Shown: positions 9,298-18,654 of the stretch, piece after piece
Layout: the number at the start of each line of letters is the position of its first letter
Numbering within the stretch: position 1 is the stretch's first letter
DNA from: Chrysomallon squamiferum
Taxonomy: Eukaryota > Mollusca > Gastropoda > Neomphalida > Peltospiridae
DNA: 27,500 nucleotides
NCBI GenBank assembly: GCA_012295275.1
Contig: CM022668.1
Span: 2,922,989-2,950,488 of the forward strand
Direction: 5' to 3'
Made by a program: the position numbers and the translations under genes
The notes under the pieces: generated by a model
Seen by the model: the letters and a program-made list of their open reading frames with translations, nothing else
What the model was told of the DNA's origin: nothing
The model's database searches: none

Positions 9298-9515
9298 TTT
9301 TCAGAGAAAATCAAGGAGAGAGAAAAGATCAAAAATAAAAAGAGTGAGAGATAGTAACAGAGGGAGAAAAGAAGCAAGAAACAGGATGAGAAACAGAGAA
9401 AGACAGAAAGACACAGACAGGGTGACAGAGCAAGGCAAAGAAGGAGGGGACAGAAAAAAGAGTGGGAGGAGGGATGGGGGGAGGGAAAACAGACACAACG
9501 AGTCAAAGACAAACA
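9298..9515. repeat. Polypurine block
   Basis: Plus strand is almost wholly A and G, with scattered C and T: GAGAGA, GAAAAGA, GACAGA and a G-rich end near 9464-9486. The 195-codon plus-strand frame over 9011-9598 crosses both halves. Its Ser/Leu/Phe-rich then Arg/Lys/Glu-rich translation is produced by base composition. Confidence 0.85.
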
Positions 9516-10005
9516 TCAGACGTCTAAACCTATCCTTTGACCTTCAACCTGTTAATCATTACCTAACCCAACCCGTAACTTTTTCTGCTGCAGTATAGAA
9601 AAACACAAACCACATGCAATACAGTTGCTTAATATGAATTCTGGGAAAAAAAAAAAAAAAAAAAAAAAAATGTTCTCAAAACAGAATAATGCCTAGCAAA
9701 AGACAATACACATTTAGTCATTTCAGACATATTGTCCCCAATCCTCAACATCTGTTTAGCAGCAGAAGTTTCTTGTTTCAGGCAGACTCAGGAATCTGTT
9801 TACTTTTGAAACTGACCCTAATTCCAGTCACATGTCTTCAGACTTCACTTCCTATTGCACCAAAGAGTTCCAGGCTGCTACCCATTGCTTTGTCGACTGG
9901 TTTCAACACATTACAAGCCATTTAACCTTTCATTCTCCAAAACAAAACAGATACTGAAATTACTTCTCGCTGTCGCAAAGGTCAAGGTCGTTCGAGAAAC
10001 TGAAA
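9516..10005. other. Non-repetitive stretch with poly-A
   Basis: Holds a 25-base poly-A (9646-9670) and otherwise mixed sequence. A well-formed 3' splice-site look-alike occurs at 9563-9594 (CTAAC, then a pyrimidine stretch ending in CTGCTGCAG), but only a short open stretch follows it. Confidence 0.5.
9689..9925 (+). other. Non-repetitive 78-codon ATG frame, probably not a gene
   Basis: Starts with a true ATG just after the poly-A and has ordinary amino-acid variety, with several Pro, Ser, Phe and Leu residues. I see no domain, signal peptide, zinc-finger spacing or transposon signature. Length is compatible with chance. It is recorded because it is among the least repeat-like frames in the window. 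Confidence 0.12.
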
Positions 10006-10008
10006 CTG

Positions 10009-10036
10009 TATCTGTGTGTGTGTGTGTGTGTGTGTT
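10009..10036. repeat. (GT)n microsatellite
   Basis: Short clean GT tract of about 12 units. Confidence 0.95.
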
Positions 10037-10182
10037 TATTTATTTTACTTCTTGTTGTTTTTCCCGCCAGAATGATATGGATGTGTTTGTGTGTATAGAA
10101 AATGGTTAAGAAGTGGTTTGTAATGTGATAAAGAGATTATAGAAACTGAATCAGTGAAAGAAGGTGAAGTTGAAAAACAAGT

Positions 10183-10607
10183 AGTGGTAGTAATGTTTGT
10201 AGTGTAGTAGCAGTAGTAGTAATAGTTGTAGTAGGAGGAGTACTTGTTGGAATAGTAGTAGCAGTAGTGGTAGTAATAGCAATAGTAATAGTAGTAATGG
10301 TAGCAACAATGGTAGTAGCAACAATAGTAGTAGTTGCTGTTGTTCTCATTACTAGCAGTAGTAGTATTTCAGTGGTGGTAACAGTAGTAGTTGCTGTAGT
10401 TCTTGTAATAGCAGTAGTATTTCAGGTAGTAACAGTAGTAGTTGCTGTTGATGGCAATAGCAGTAACATTAGTAGCTAGTAGTAGTAGTAGTTCAGTAGT
10501 AGTAGAAGTAGTAGTAGTAGTAGTGAGTGGCAGTAGTAGTAGTAGCAGTAAGCAAGCAGTAGTAGTAGTAATAGTAGTAGTAGCAATGCAGCAGTAGTTG
10601 CAGCAGC

Positions 10608-10651
<44 letters not shown>

Positions 10652-10735
10652 AGGTAGTAGTAGCAGTAGTAGTAGTAGTAGCAGTAGTAGTAGAAGTAGT
10701 AGTAGCAGCAGTAGTTGTAGCAGTAGTAGTAACTG
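10183..10735. repeat. TAG/GTA-type trinucleotide array, about 550 bp
   Basis: Triplets are mainly AGT/TAG with GTT, GCA, GGT and AAT variants. The cleanest core is near 10608-10651. All the long minus-strand frames here (poly-Leu, poly-Thr and poly-Tyr, up to 158 codons) and the plus-strand Val-rich frame are translations of this array in different phases. Confidence 0.97.
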
Positions 10736-11149
10736 ACATGACAAATGGGTGAACTTGTAAGGTGAATAACTTTCACACTTCTGAAACTTTTATCAATAAA
10801 CACACAGAAATAAACAAACAAACAAACAAATAAACAAACAAACAAACAAACAAATAAATAAAGATATTGGGGAATGAGATAAACAAAATGTTTTCCACAC
10901 TCCTTGAGAAAAAAATAAGAATAAAAAAAAAAAAAAAATTTGTGTAAACAGGAAAAGCAGAATAATTAATTAAAATTCTTCTGTGATGATTTCTGAGGAT
11001 GTTTGTGCTGGCAGCTTCTGTCAGAGGTTTCTGTTTGAAGCAAAACAAAAATAGTTTTTTTATTTCAACTCCTCTGCTCACTCTAAACTCACAGGATGGA
11101 AGCAGAAGATTGTTTAACCACAAGTTTCAATGGCTGTGTTTCGAGTAGC
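10736..11149. other. Mixed stretch with (CAAA)n tract
   Basis: Contains AAAC/AAAT tetranucleotide repeats at about 10810-10862 and a poly-A near 10924-10939. The remainder is non-repetitive. The 116-codon minus-strand frame (10773-11123) gets its Phe/Val/Cys/Leu part from the CAAA tract. The remaining residues match nothing I know. Confidence 0.6.
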
Positions 11150-11655
11150 CAGAAATAACAGGTGGGCAGAAGAACCTGACAAGTATTTCAGATGCGAGAG
11201 GTTGTTAGGTCAAATCTGGGTAAGGTACTGACGTGTCTGAGCACTCTGAAATAACAGTGGTTAATACACAGTTCTCTGAGATTCATTAGGTTGTTAGATC
11301 GAATCTTATTATAACACTTTTTTTTGTAATTGGATTCAGAAATAACAGGAGGTTAAAACTTGTCTGACATATGGTAGGTTGTGAGATCAAATCTTATTAT
11401 ATGACTTTTTTTTGTAATTGGATTCAGAAATAACAGGAGGTTAAAACTTGTCTGACATATGGTAGGTTGTGAGATCAAATCTTATTATATGACTTTTTTT
11501 TGTAATTGGATTCAGAAATAACAGGAGGTTAACACACTTGTCTGACATATGGTAGGTTGTGAGATCAAATCTTGCTGGTGCTGTGTTGATTATAATTTGG
11601 TGGTTAGTGTGTTTGACTGACATGTCAGGGGTTGTAAGATCAAACCTTGACACCT
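11150..11655 (+). mobile_element. Tandem array of tRNA-like (SINE-type) units, 88-bp core period
   Basis: AATAACAGG-type unit starts fall at about 11154, 11250, 11341, 11429 and 11517, with spacings near 96, 91, 88 and 88 bp. A sixth, divergent unit covers about 11600-11652. The third to fifth units are almost identical. Each unit holds a tRNA-like segment (GGTTA..., CTTGTCTGACAT) ending in GATCAAATC, GATCGAATC or GATCAAACC. These match the RNA polymerase III box B pattern GWTCRANNC in all but the first unit. The sixth unit adds an A-box-like TGGTTAGTGTG and GACTGACATGTCAGGGG, and looks most like an intact tRNA-derived head. The anticodon and acceptor stems do not fold as a functional tRNA. 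I infer a tRNA-derived SINE fragment that was locally tandem-amplified. Confidence 0.65.
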
Positions 11656-11760
11656 CAGTGTGTAGTGTAGCAGACACTGTAATTAATGTAATGAAGATGC
11701 AAAATCAAAAATCTTTTTTTCACATTCTGTTTTAAAGTACATGGCTTGCATGTCATTTTG
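11656..11760. other. Right flank of the tRNA-like array
   Basis: Non-repetitive AT-rich DNA with CAGTGTGTAGTGTAGCAGACACTG near its left end, which holds a weak CAGTGT/ACACTG inverse pair. It may be the body of the retroposon, but no poly-A or simple 3' tail is clear. Confidence 0.3.
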
Positions 11761-12066
11761 TATAGAGAGAAGAAAAACAGAAAGAAACAGTTAAAGAATA
11801 AATGGAGAGAGAGAGGAAAAAACAGAGAAAGAAAGATGCGTGTGTGTATCTATCTATATATATTATATACATAGACAGATAGATAGATAGATAGGTGGAT
11901 AGATAGACAGATAGACAGAGAGAGACAGAAATAAAAAGAAGAATGACAGAGTGACAGAAAACAAGAGGAAGAAACAGACAGAGATACAATGAAAGAAAGA
12001 GACAGAGAAAGAAAGAAAGTAAAAGAAAAGAACAGAGAGAAAGTAAGACAAAGACAGACAGACACA
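11761..12066. repeat. Purine-rich block with (GATA)n
   Basis: GAGAAA and GACAGA phrases flank a GATA/GACA tetranucleotide tract at about 11870-11925, with TATATA just before it. Minus-strand Ser/Leu/Cys frames here are artefacts. Confidence 0.9.
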
Positions 12067-12337
12067 TGGAGTGACTGAGACAGATTTAGTGTCTATTGTT
12101 TTACACATATTTCACTCCACCAAGCCTGAATTAGACTTTCTACCAAAAACACTCACAAAATCACCCTAAAAAAATCCCATTGAATAGCTGTTTTAAATAT
12201 CCATATTTCTTTCTTTCATTTACACTCGTGAACTAATCTCATTAAAAAAAAAAAAAAAAAAATGTAATTTTTATTTTATTTTTTATTTTCTATCTCTTTT
12301 CTTTCTCAGACATCTCCACACTTGTGATTAAGTTCCC
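12067..12337. other. AT-rich stretch with poly-A
   Basis: Mixed sequence with an 18-19-base A run near 12244-12262 followed by T-rich DNA. Nothing else is seen. Confidence 0.55.
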
Positions 12338-12508
12338 CGGTCTGAAAACCATTTCTCCGACCCTTCGTCTTCATCCTCACTCTCGCTACATCTTCATCAC
12401 TTCGCACTTAATTTAACCCATTTCGCACACTTGTCGCATACACCCACCCACTCGCATTGCGTGCGCGCCCTCAGTTTAAACTCGCAGGTGACCCACAAAA
12501 CCAAGACG
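12338..12508. promoter_or_regulatory. Second CpG-dense patch with repeated TCGCA
   Basis: About 13 CpGs in 170 bp, against very few in the flanks. TCGCA recurs near 12401, 12423, 12434, 12451 and 12482, with TGCGTGCGCGCCC at about 12458-12470. E-box-type CAGGTG occurs near 12485 and again within the palindrome TCACCAGGTGA at 12560-12570. There is no reading frame beside it. Promoter or enhancer activity is possible but unsupported beyond composition; a decayed short repeat is the alternative. Confidence 0.35.
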
Positions 12509-12867
<359 letters not shown>

Positions 12868-12965
12868 CAGATAGAAGAAGGACAGACAGAGAGACATAGC
12901 AATGAAAACACAGTTAAAAAGACAGAAGGAAAGATACAGACTGAGAAACAGGGAGAAAAAGACAA

Positions 12966-13069
<104 letters not shown>

Positions 13070-13112
13070 ACAGAGAATGTTTACTTGTATTTCATCATTA
13101 AAATGGATGTCA

Positions 13113-13312
13113 AACTAAAATACAAGATACAACACAAACTTGTTGACAGATACAACCAATTACTTGTATTTCATTTTACAAGGTACAACATAACGCGCTG
13201 ACAGATACAACCAATAATCACTCATTAATTCCTCCAGGTACAATTATAAACCGTTGACAGATACAACCGATTAATTTTACAAGGTACAAGAAAAACTGTT
13301 GACAGTTGCTTG
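13113..13312. repeat. Minisatellite, period about 55 bp
   Basis: TTGACAGATACAACC (or CTGACAGATACAACC) starts at about 13143, 13198 and 13254, with a partial copy at 13299, so periods are near 55, 56 and 45 bp. Units also share TTTTACAAGGTACAA. The region from 13113 to 13143 (ATACAAGATACAACACAAAC) looks like a decayed upstream copy. Confidence 0.75.
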
Positions 13313-13530
13313 GGTTATTATTAGCAGGTAAAATATGACACTCTCTAAAGCTCATGAATGTCAGGTATTAATAAAGCAAATCGCTGTAGTCAGACTGGGA
13401 CATAAAAAATAAAAAACCAGTGTGAAGTGTTAGTGAGAAAACAAAGCAGTTCGTCTATTGACAGAGTAATTCATTAAACTGTCAACTGGCCCAGTTTACC
13501 TCTTTTTTATGATTATTAATTTTCCTACCA
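13313..13530. other. Non-repetitive stretch
   Basis: Mixed sequence with no recognisable element or usable frame. Confidence 0.5.
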
Positions 13531-13811
<281 letters not shown>

Positions 13812-14179
13812 CTTTTTTTTAATAAAACTGAATATTGAAGAGTCTCTTTTTTCTGTATCAATTCATCTTAATTCTGGTTCCACACAGTCGTTTATCAAAG
13901 TCTGTGGTATGTGTTATCCTGTTTATGGGAAGGTATATATATAAATATAAAAAGATTATTTGCTGAATTTTTGGATTATTGTTTTTAATGATATTTAACA
14001 GTGATGTAGAAATTCATTTTGTCATCTGTAGAAATTTCGAGAATATAGAATTTAGTTCTGAAAGGTCTGTATATTTAATTATACAGGACGATGTATTTGA
14101 GATTTTTCTTCACCTATGTTATGTATCTATCTTTTCCTAAATGTTTAGAAACAGAAAGATTTTATTTTTTTAAATTTAC

Positions 14180-14211
<32 letters not shown>

Positions 14212-14576
14212 GACTGTTTCTCCAACATTTCCTCATCTGAATTTACAAAATAATTATGTCCAGACTTCAAGTTCACTTTCATGGCTTCATGCATAAAAAT
14301 AAAATAATCCTTATTCTCCCATTTTTTTTCACCCTCAATTTGTCTTTTTATTTTTTTATTTTTTTTCTGTTTTTCTGTTTCCATGTTTCAAATAAATCTT
14401 CTCACTTGTTTAATTTGTCACCACAAATTGCTGATTAATGGCTAAAAAACCTGCTTTGATCAGCTGATGAATTTCCATTTTCCAAATCATGCAAATACGC
14501 ATGGGTACAATGATATATTGCCTGAGTTCATGTGCGGACCACAAATGTGTGTCATTTACCACTGTGTATTAAACAT
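13812..14576. other. AT-rich stretch with (ATTT)n
   Basis: Contains a TATATA run near 13934 and (ATTT)n at about 14177-14211, followed by T-rich sequence at 14320-14370. The 60-codon frame at 14256 is Phe/Leu rich from the T tracts. No gene seen. Confidence 0.55.
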
Positions 14577-14900
14577 AACTGTGTATTGCATACAACAGTA
14601 TTAATTATAATTGTGTATTGCATACAACTGTATTAATTATAATTGTGTATTACATATAACTTTATTAAATATAATTGTGTATTTGATACAAATTAAATAT
14701 AACTGTGTATTGTATACAACTGTGTATTAAATAGTAACTGTGTACTGCAGACACGTATTAATTAAACTTGTGTATTGCATACAACTCTGTATTATATACA
14801 ATCGCATATTAAACACAGCTATATATTACATGCAACCCGATACTGAATACAACTGTACTGCTCACCACTGTGCATTGAATATAACTGCGTATTGCACCCA
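14577..14900. repeat. Minisatellite, 32-bp period decaying rightwards
   Basis: Units of the form AATTGTGTATTGCATACAAC plus a 12-base TGTATTAATTAT tail begin at 14577, 14609 and 14641, exactly 32 bp apart. To the right the period loosens and only the GTGTATT-GCATACAAC or ATTAAA-ATAACTG half-motifs persist, up to about 14900. Left-to-right decay suggests recent amplification at the left end. Confidence 0.85.
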
Positions 14901-15394
14901 GTCAGCGATATCTATTTATTACATGTTGAAAACAATCAACTGCTAGCCATCTGATCATCTCTCTTAATCTCCAAGTTGTTTCAGGGCATTTTATATTTAT
15001 TGAAATATCAATATTGTTTTCAGAGAGAGGCCATCTTGGGGTGTAAGGATCTCGCACTGATGGGAGTATTGTTGCTGATTGGTTGAAAAGCGATACCATT
15101 TTCTGCAAGCCAAGTTATGATTTATTCAATATGTTTTATCGTGCCTTTAACAAAAGGAAAAAACAACAAAAAAACTGTTGTCATATAAGGAAATTAATGT
15201 GTGTGCACTTGTGTTATTGATATAGAAAATCTGTCAAGATTTTCCGTAGTTAGTGAACTTCGTGCATTTATCTGCGTCACTAGGAATAATTAATTTCCCA
15301 TCGCAGAAATAGAAAAAGAATATCTTATGTGGTTTAGATAATTATTCCGAAAGAAATGAGGTTCATACGATGTTTACGGGAGAGGAGAAAGAGA
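14901..15394. other. Non-repetitive stretch
   Basis: Mixed sequence including CTGATTGGTTG at about 15076, a good match to an inverted CCAAT (Y-box) motif. A 68-codon minus-strand frame (14902-15108) has balanced composition but no family I recognise. The left end derives from the neighbouring minisatellite. Confidence 0.5.
14902..15108 (-). other. Non-repetitive 68-codon frame, probably not a gene
   Basis: Balanced composition with several Trp and Arg residues near the C-terminal half (RLREMIRWLAVDC). I see no known motif. It overlaps the edge of the 32-bp minisatellite, which argues against a conserved exon. Confidence 0.1.
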
Positions 15395-15725
15395 AAGAAA
15401 GATAGAGAGAGAGAGAGAGAGTGAGGGAGGGAGAAACTAATAGAAAAAGACAAATAACAGCATGATAGAGATAAAAATAAAAGAAACAAATGAATAGGAA
15501 ATATGAGGACAGAAAGAAAACCCAGAAGAAGAAGATGAAAACGTGAAGATAAATCACTAGACAGATGGATGGACAGAAATACAGATTACACTAGAGCGTA
15601 GACAAGTGTACAGACAGAAACACACAGACAGACAGATAAACAGATACAGATAAATTCAAAAGTGTTAAAAAAAAAAAAAAAAAACGTAAAAAAAAAAGAA
15701 AGAAAAAGCACACACAAATAAAAAA
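15395..15725. repeat. Purine-rich GA block, ACAG repeats and poly-A
   Basis: GA tract at about 15398-15430, AGAAAA phrases to 15550, ACAG/GATA tetranucleotides at 15600-15655 and an A run at about 15666-15684. Minus-strand Phe/Leu/Ser frames are artefacts. Confidence 0.8.
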
Positions 15726-16085
15726 CACACAATGGAGACAGAAAATAGACAGAGAGACAGACTGACTGCCATTTTTATACATAAATCAGAAAGTTCATTA
15801 TTATTAAATTTGTAAAAACCACCTGAGACCAGGCACGCGAAGTTAGAAAACATTTCAATTAAAAAAAGTAATTGCGGTGGGAGACCAAGTTTTATGAAGT
15901 CTGACACTTGACAGTGGATCAATATTGGAAAAGTTCCCCACGGACAGACATACGCACAGACCCCCCCCACACACACACACAGACACACAGACATGTTGAT
16001 AGTGGTAACAAGAAGATAAAAATATAAGTCTCCTTGTAGTAACAGACGTACAGACATCCACCCAAACAAAACTACACACAGACAA
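15726..16085. other. Mixed stretch with C-run and (CA)n
   Basis: Mostly non-repetitive, with an eight-base C run and (CA)n/(CAGA)n at about 15961-15992. Overlapping minus-strand frames of 76 and 134 codons take their Cys-Val part from the CA tract. The rest has no recognised motif. Confidence 0.5.
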
Positions 16086-16108
16086 ATATTATTTATTTAT
16101 TTATTTAC

Positions 16109-16140
<32 letters not shown>

Positions 16141-16158
16141 TTATTTTTATTTTTTTCA
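16086..16158. repeat. (ATTT)n-(ATT)n microsatellite
   Basis: ATTT units pass into about ten ATT units and then a T-rich end. Confidence 0.93.
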
Positions 16159-16316
16159 AAATTCTACAATGTCTGTTAGATGCATCTTCATTTCAAATTC
16201 ATAAACAAAAGCAAATAAACTCATAAAGAATTATTATTTGTGTTTTTGAAAACAGCACTTATTACTTTTTCAGAATGTATCTTACCTACTCAGACAGAGA
16301 AGCCATGTGTGGACTT

Positions 16317-16318
<2 letters not shown>

Positions 16319-16358
<40 letters not shown>

Positions 16359-16406
16359 CTAAATCCTACATTTTTGCCAATGTTTTTCTTTTTTTTTTTT
16401 TTTTTT
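16319..16406. repeat. Two poly-T homopolymers (38 T and 18 T)
   Basis: T38 at 16319-16356 and T18 at 16389-16406 are separated by 32 bp. With the A37 at 16658 they bracket a non-repetitive segment in inverted A/T orientation. Confidence 0.95.
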
Positions 16407-16484
16407 AGGAAAAAAGACAAAAAAATGAGACAGACGGAGTAAAAAAAAAAATTAAAAATACATTTAGTTACACATTAACACTTT

Positions 16485-16546
16485 TGGTCAGAGGTCAGAT
16501 GTCACAGGTCAGACGTCTGTGTGTACGTCATGTCACATCTGATTGG
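16485..16546. promoter_or_regulatory. Cluster of transcription-factor-like motifs
   Basis: TGGTCAGAGGTCA (16485-16497) is one base from a direct-repeat-1 nuclear-receptor site (AGGTCA-N-AGGTCA). A third AGGTCA follows at 16506-16511, then the palindrome CAGACGTCTG (16510-16519), a CRE-type half-site TACGTCA (16524-16530), and an inverted CCAAT string CTGATTGG (16539-16546). Several bind known families (nuclear receptors, CREB/ATF, NF-Y). Such short motifs arise by chance, and no transcript is visible nearby, so regulatory function is only a hypothesis. Confidence 0.3.
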
Positions 16547-16654
16547 ATAACTGAAACACTATATTCCTGAAGATAGATAGATTATTGTGTTAACGGCTGG
16601 TTCATGATCTGAATGTTTCTTGGAAATACCATCTTCAGACTGCTGTAAAAAGAG

Positions 16655-16657
<3 letters not shown>

Positions 16658-16696
<39 letters not shown>

Positions 16697-16709
16697 AGAA
16701 GAAGAAGAA
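16658..16709. repeat. Poly-A (37 A) then (GAA)n
   Basis: A37 runs directly into five GAA units. A tail of this type can end a retroposon on the plus strand, but no tRNA-like head is seen upstream. Confidence 0.95.
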
Positions 16710-16796
16710 AAGATAACTGAATAGAAAAACTGAACAGGATTTTTTTTTTGTTCAGTTTTATTTCTATTTTTTGGTTATTATTTTATTTTTTTATTG

Positions 16797-16888
16797 ATTT
16801 AATATTATTATTGGTGTTACTGTTATTATTATTTATTATTATTTTTTATTATTATTATTATTATTGTTATTTTTATTATTATTTTAAA
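16797..16888. repeat. Imperfect (ATT)n tract
   Basis: ATT triplets with GTT and TTT variants. Confidence 0.9.
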
Positions 16889-17458
16889 CTGGAGAAAGAT
16901 ATAAAAAGAAAAAAAAAGAAGTAATTAAAGAAATAGGTAAAGTATATGTGAAGAAAAAAATTAAAACAATGAAGAAGAATGAAAAATGGCAAATAAATAT
17001 TTACAATAAAATAGACTGGTGGAAAAACAAAGAAAAAGAATAATATATATAAAAAAGTTTGAAAGTCTAAAAAAAAAAGAACAAAAAAAGAAAAAAAAAG
17101 AACAAAAAAAAAGAGATAAAAAAGGAAAAGAAATTCATACATGAAAAAATATTCTTCAGAAGGCAAAACATATTTAGCAAGCGTAAAACGAAACACAGAA
17201 ACATAAAAAAGGTCTAATTTAAAAATAAAAACAGAGAAAGAAAAGAAACAGGGAATAAAAAAAGAGGAAAAAAGGCAATGACAGACTATTTTCCTGACAA
17301 CAGATTTCAACAAGACAAAAAGAAAAAAAAAAATAAAAAAAAAAAAAACAACAGAAAAAAAAGAAACAAAAAAGTAAAGAAAAAAAAACAATAGAAAGAA
17401 AAGAAAAACACAGGAAAAAAAGAATTATGCATTTGAAAAAAATAAAAATAAAATACTG
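16889..17458. repeat. A-rich purine domain, about 570 bp
   Basis: Plus strand is dominated by A with G, in AAAGAAAAA-type phrases and many A runs of 6 to 10. There is no fixed period. The 170-codon minus-strand frame 16879-17391, made of Phe, Leu, Val and Ser, looks like a multi-pass membrane protein. However, its residues follow directly from TTT/TTC codons in low-complexity DNA, so I do not accept it as a gene. Confidence 0.85.
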
Positions 17459-17783
17459 ATGACAAGTAAAAGAAACTCACATAAAGATTGGATTGTCACA
17501 CAGTCACCTTTTTTTTCTGGGTGACACAGGCTTAATACAGAGACAGAGAGAGAAAGAGAGGCAGAGAGACCAAGCTAGTTCACTTTGTAAAACCGAATAA
17601 ACCGAATAACCAATCATAAAACGATTTCTCATATCAAATCTATGAAACTGTCTGCTGCCACCAAGTTGTTAATTAACTGTAAAAATAAACTGAACAAAAC
17701 TACACAACAGAGCCACACCTAGTTCTTACTGGTCACTCACCAACTTCAGCACACTTACAGAAGGTTATCAACCTTTACAACAA

Positions 17784-17784
<1 letters not shown>
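17459..17784. other. Non-repetitive stretch
   Basis: Mixed sequence with a 10-bp direct duplication AACCGAATAA/AACCGAATAA near 17591-17610 and a short GAGA-rich patch at 17540-17570. No gene seen. Confidence 0.5.

Positions 17785-17817
<33 letters not shown>
17785..17817. repeat. Poly-A homopolymer (33 A)
   Basis: Uninterrupted A run preceded by ACAACAAC. No retroposon body is recognisable upstream. Confidence 0.95.
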
Positions 17818-17818
<1 letters not shown>

Positions 17819-18250
17819 AAATGAAGCTATTTTCCACAAACTATTTCTGAATTTGATATTTCAACATTAAATGATCTGTGTACAAATAGGTCTTACATCA
17901 TGTTTCTAGCTATTTAACACAAACTACGTCCTCTATATATGATATATATATATATATATATATATTTGGAATGGATGTGGGTGAAGCCACCCACACAGGT
18001 TGGTTACCAATGACGAGAGAAGCACTGCATCAAGAGTAATGAGCTGATTAGTTCTCAAGGGTGCAGCTGAGGCCATCTTGGATTCTGATTGCTGTGGTGA
18101 GAAGTTATTTAATTACCCCAACACCAGCCAAAGAGCACCAGTCTATGATCAGTTACAGTTTGCTGGGAAACAGACAGAATATCACCTGTGTTATGAGGTC
18201 GTTTGGGATCTTTTCACCTGCTATTTCTACTTGTTTGTTTCGCTGATTCT
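17818..18250. other. Non-repetitive stretch with (AT)n
   Basis: Contains an AT dinucleotide run at about 17940-17966. The part from 17970 to 18230 has the most balanced base composition in this half of the window and carries the frame described separately. Confidence 0.5.
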
Positions 18251-18275
18251 ATTGTTGTTGTTCTTTCTATTGTAG
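18051..18275 (+). other. Non-repetitive open frame, unrecognised
   Basis: Open from just after a TAG at 18048 to a stop near 18275 in one frame. There is no ATG near the start; calls from 18061 or 18078 rely on GTG or TTG, which are not normal starts in animals. Residues include a mixed, soluble-looking stretch (DSDCCGEKLFNYPNTSQRAP) followed by a hydrophobic tail that comes from the adjoining ATT repeat. If real it would have to be an internal exon. No matching family comes to mind. Confidence 0.15.
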
Positions 18276-18316
18276 TTATTGTTATTGTTACTTTTATTGC
18301 TTTTACTGTTTTTATG

Positions 18317-18349
<33 letters not shown>

Positions 18350-18600
18350 TTCCTATGGTATTATTACTACTACTGCTACTACAATATCCTATTATTATTA
18401 TTGTTACTATTAATACTACTATTATTATTGTTATTGTTATTATGACTGTTACTATTAATACTACTATTAGTATCATTATTACTATTATTGTTGTTGTTAT
18501 TACACATACATTATTTTATATGTTATTATTATTACCATATTAGTATTATTGTTATTATTAATTCTTATAATAGCAGCTAGGAACATTAGTATTTATACCT
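18251..18600. repeat. Imperfect (ATT)n trinucleotide array
   Basis: ATT, GTT and ACT triplets with a clean ATT core near 18317-18349. The Ile/Leu/Val/Tyr frames here are artefacts. Confidence 0.93.
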
Positions 18601-18654
18601 TCCCATAAGTTGGAAAAACACAACTTTTAAAATCTATCAATTCAGCAAATGAAG

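Noticed and set aside
9563-9594. 3' splice acceptor (CTAAC branch-like site and CTGCTGCAG)
   Set aside because: It looks good as a site, but downstream frames close or run into poly-A within a few dozen codons, so no exon can be modelled.
9011-9598. 195-codon plus-strand frame, the longest in the window, with a hydrophobic N-half and an Arg/Lys/Glu C-half
   Set aside because: The two halves coincide exactly with the pyrimidine and purine blocks, so residue classes follow from base composition. No domain is visible, and an opposite-strand frame is equally open.
10369-10845. Long minus-strand frames of Leu, Thr or Tyr runs (up to 158 codons)
   Set aside because: They are the TAG-type array translated in its different phases. 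All frames stay open because the triplet rarely yields a stop on that strand.
11600-11652. Functional tRNA gene
   Set aside because: Box B and part of an anticodon-like arm are present, but the anticodon stem is mismatched and no acceptor stem pairs.
11441-11677. 78-codon minus-strand frame with an internal RFDLTTYHMSDK repeat, resembling a repeat protein
   Set aside because: The peptide repeat is the 88-bp tRNA-like DNA repeat read in frame, and the phase shifts between units. Box B elements explain the conserved bases better.
16879-17391. 170-codon Phe-rich minus-strand frame that looks like a multi-pass membrane protein
   Set aside because: The region is A-rich purine low-complexity DNA, where TTT and TTC codons dominate the complement. 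There is no spacing of helices and loops beyond that.
15020-18090. Shared phrase GAGGCCATCTTGG near 15027 and 18069 as a dispersed repeat
   Set aside because: The match is 13 bases and does not extend in either direction. Matches of that length are expected by chance among all pairs of positions in a window this size.
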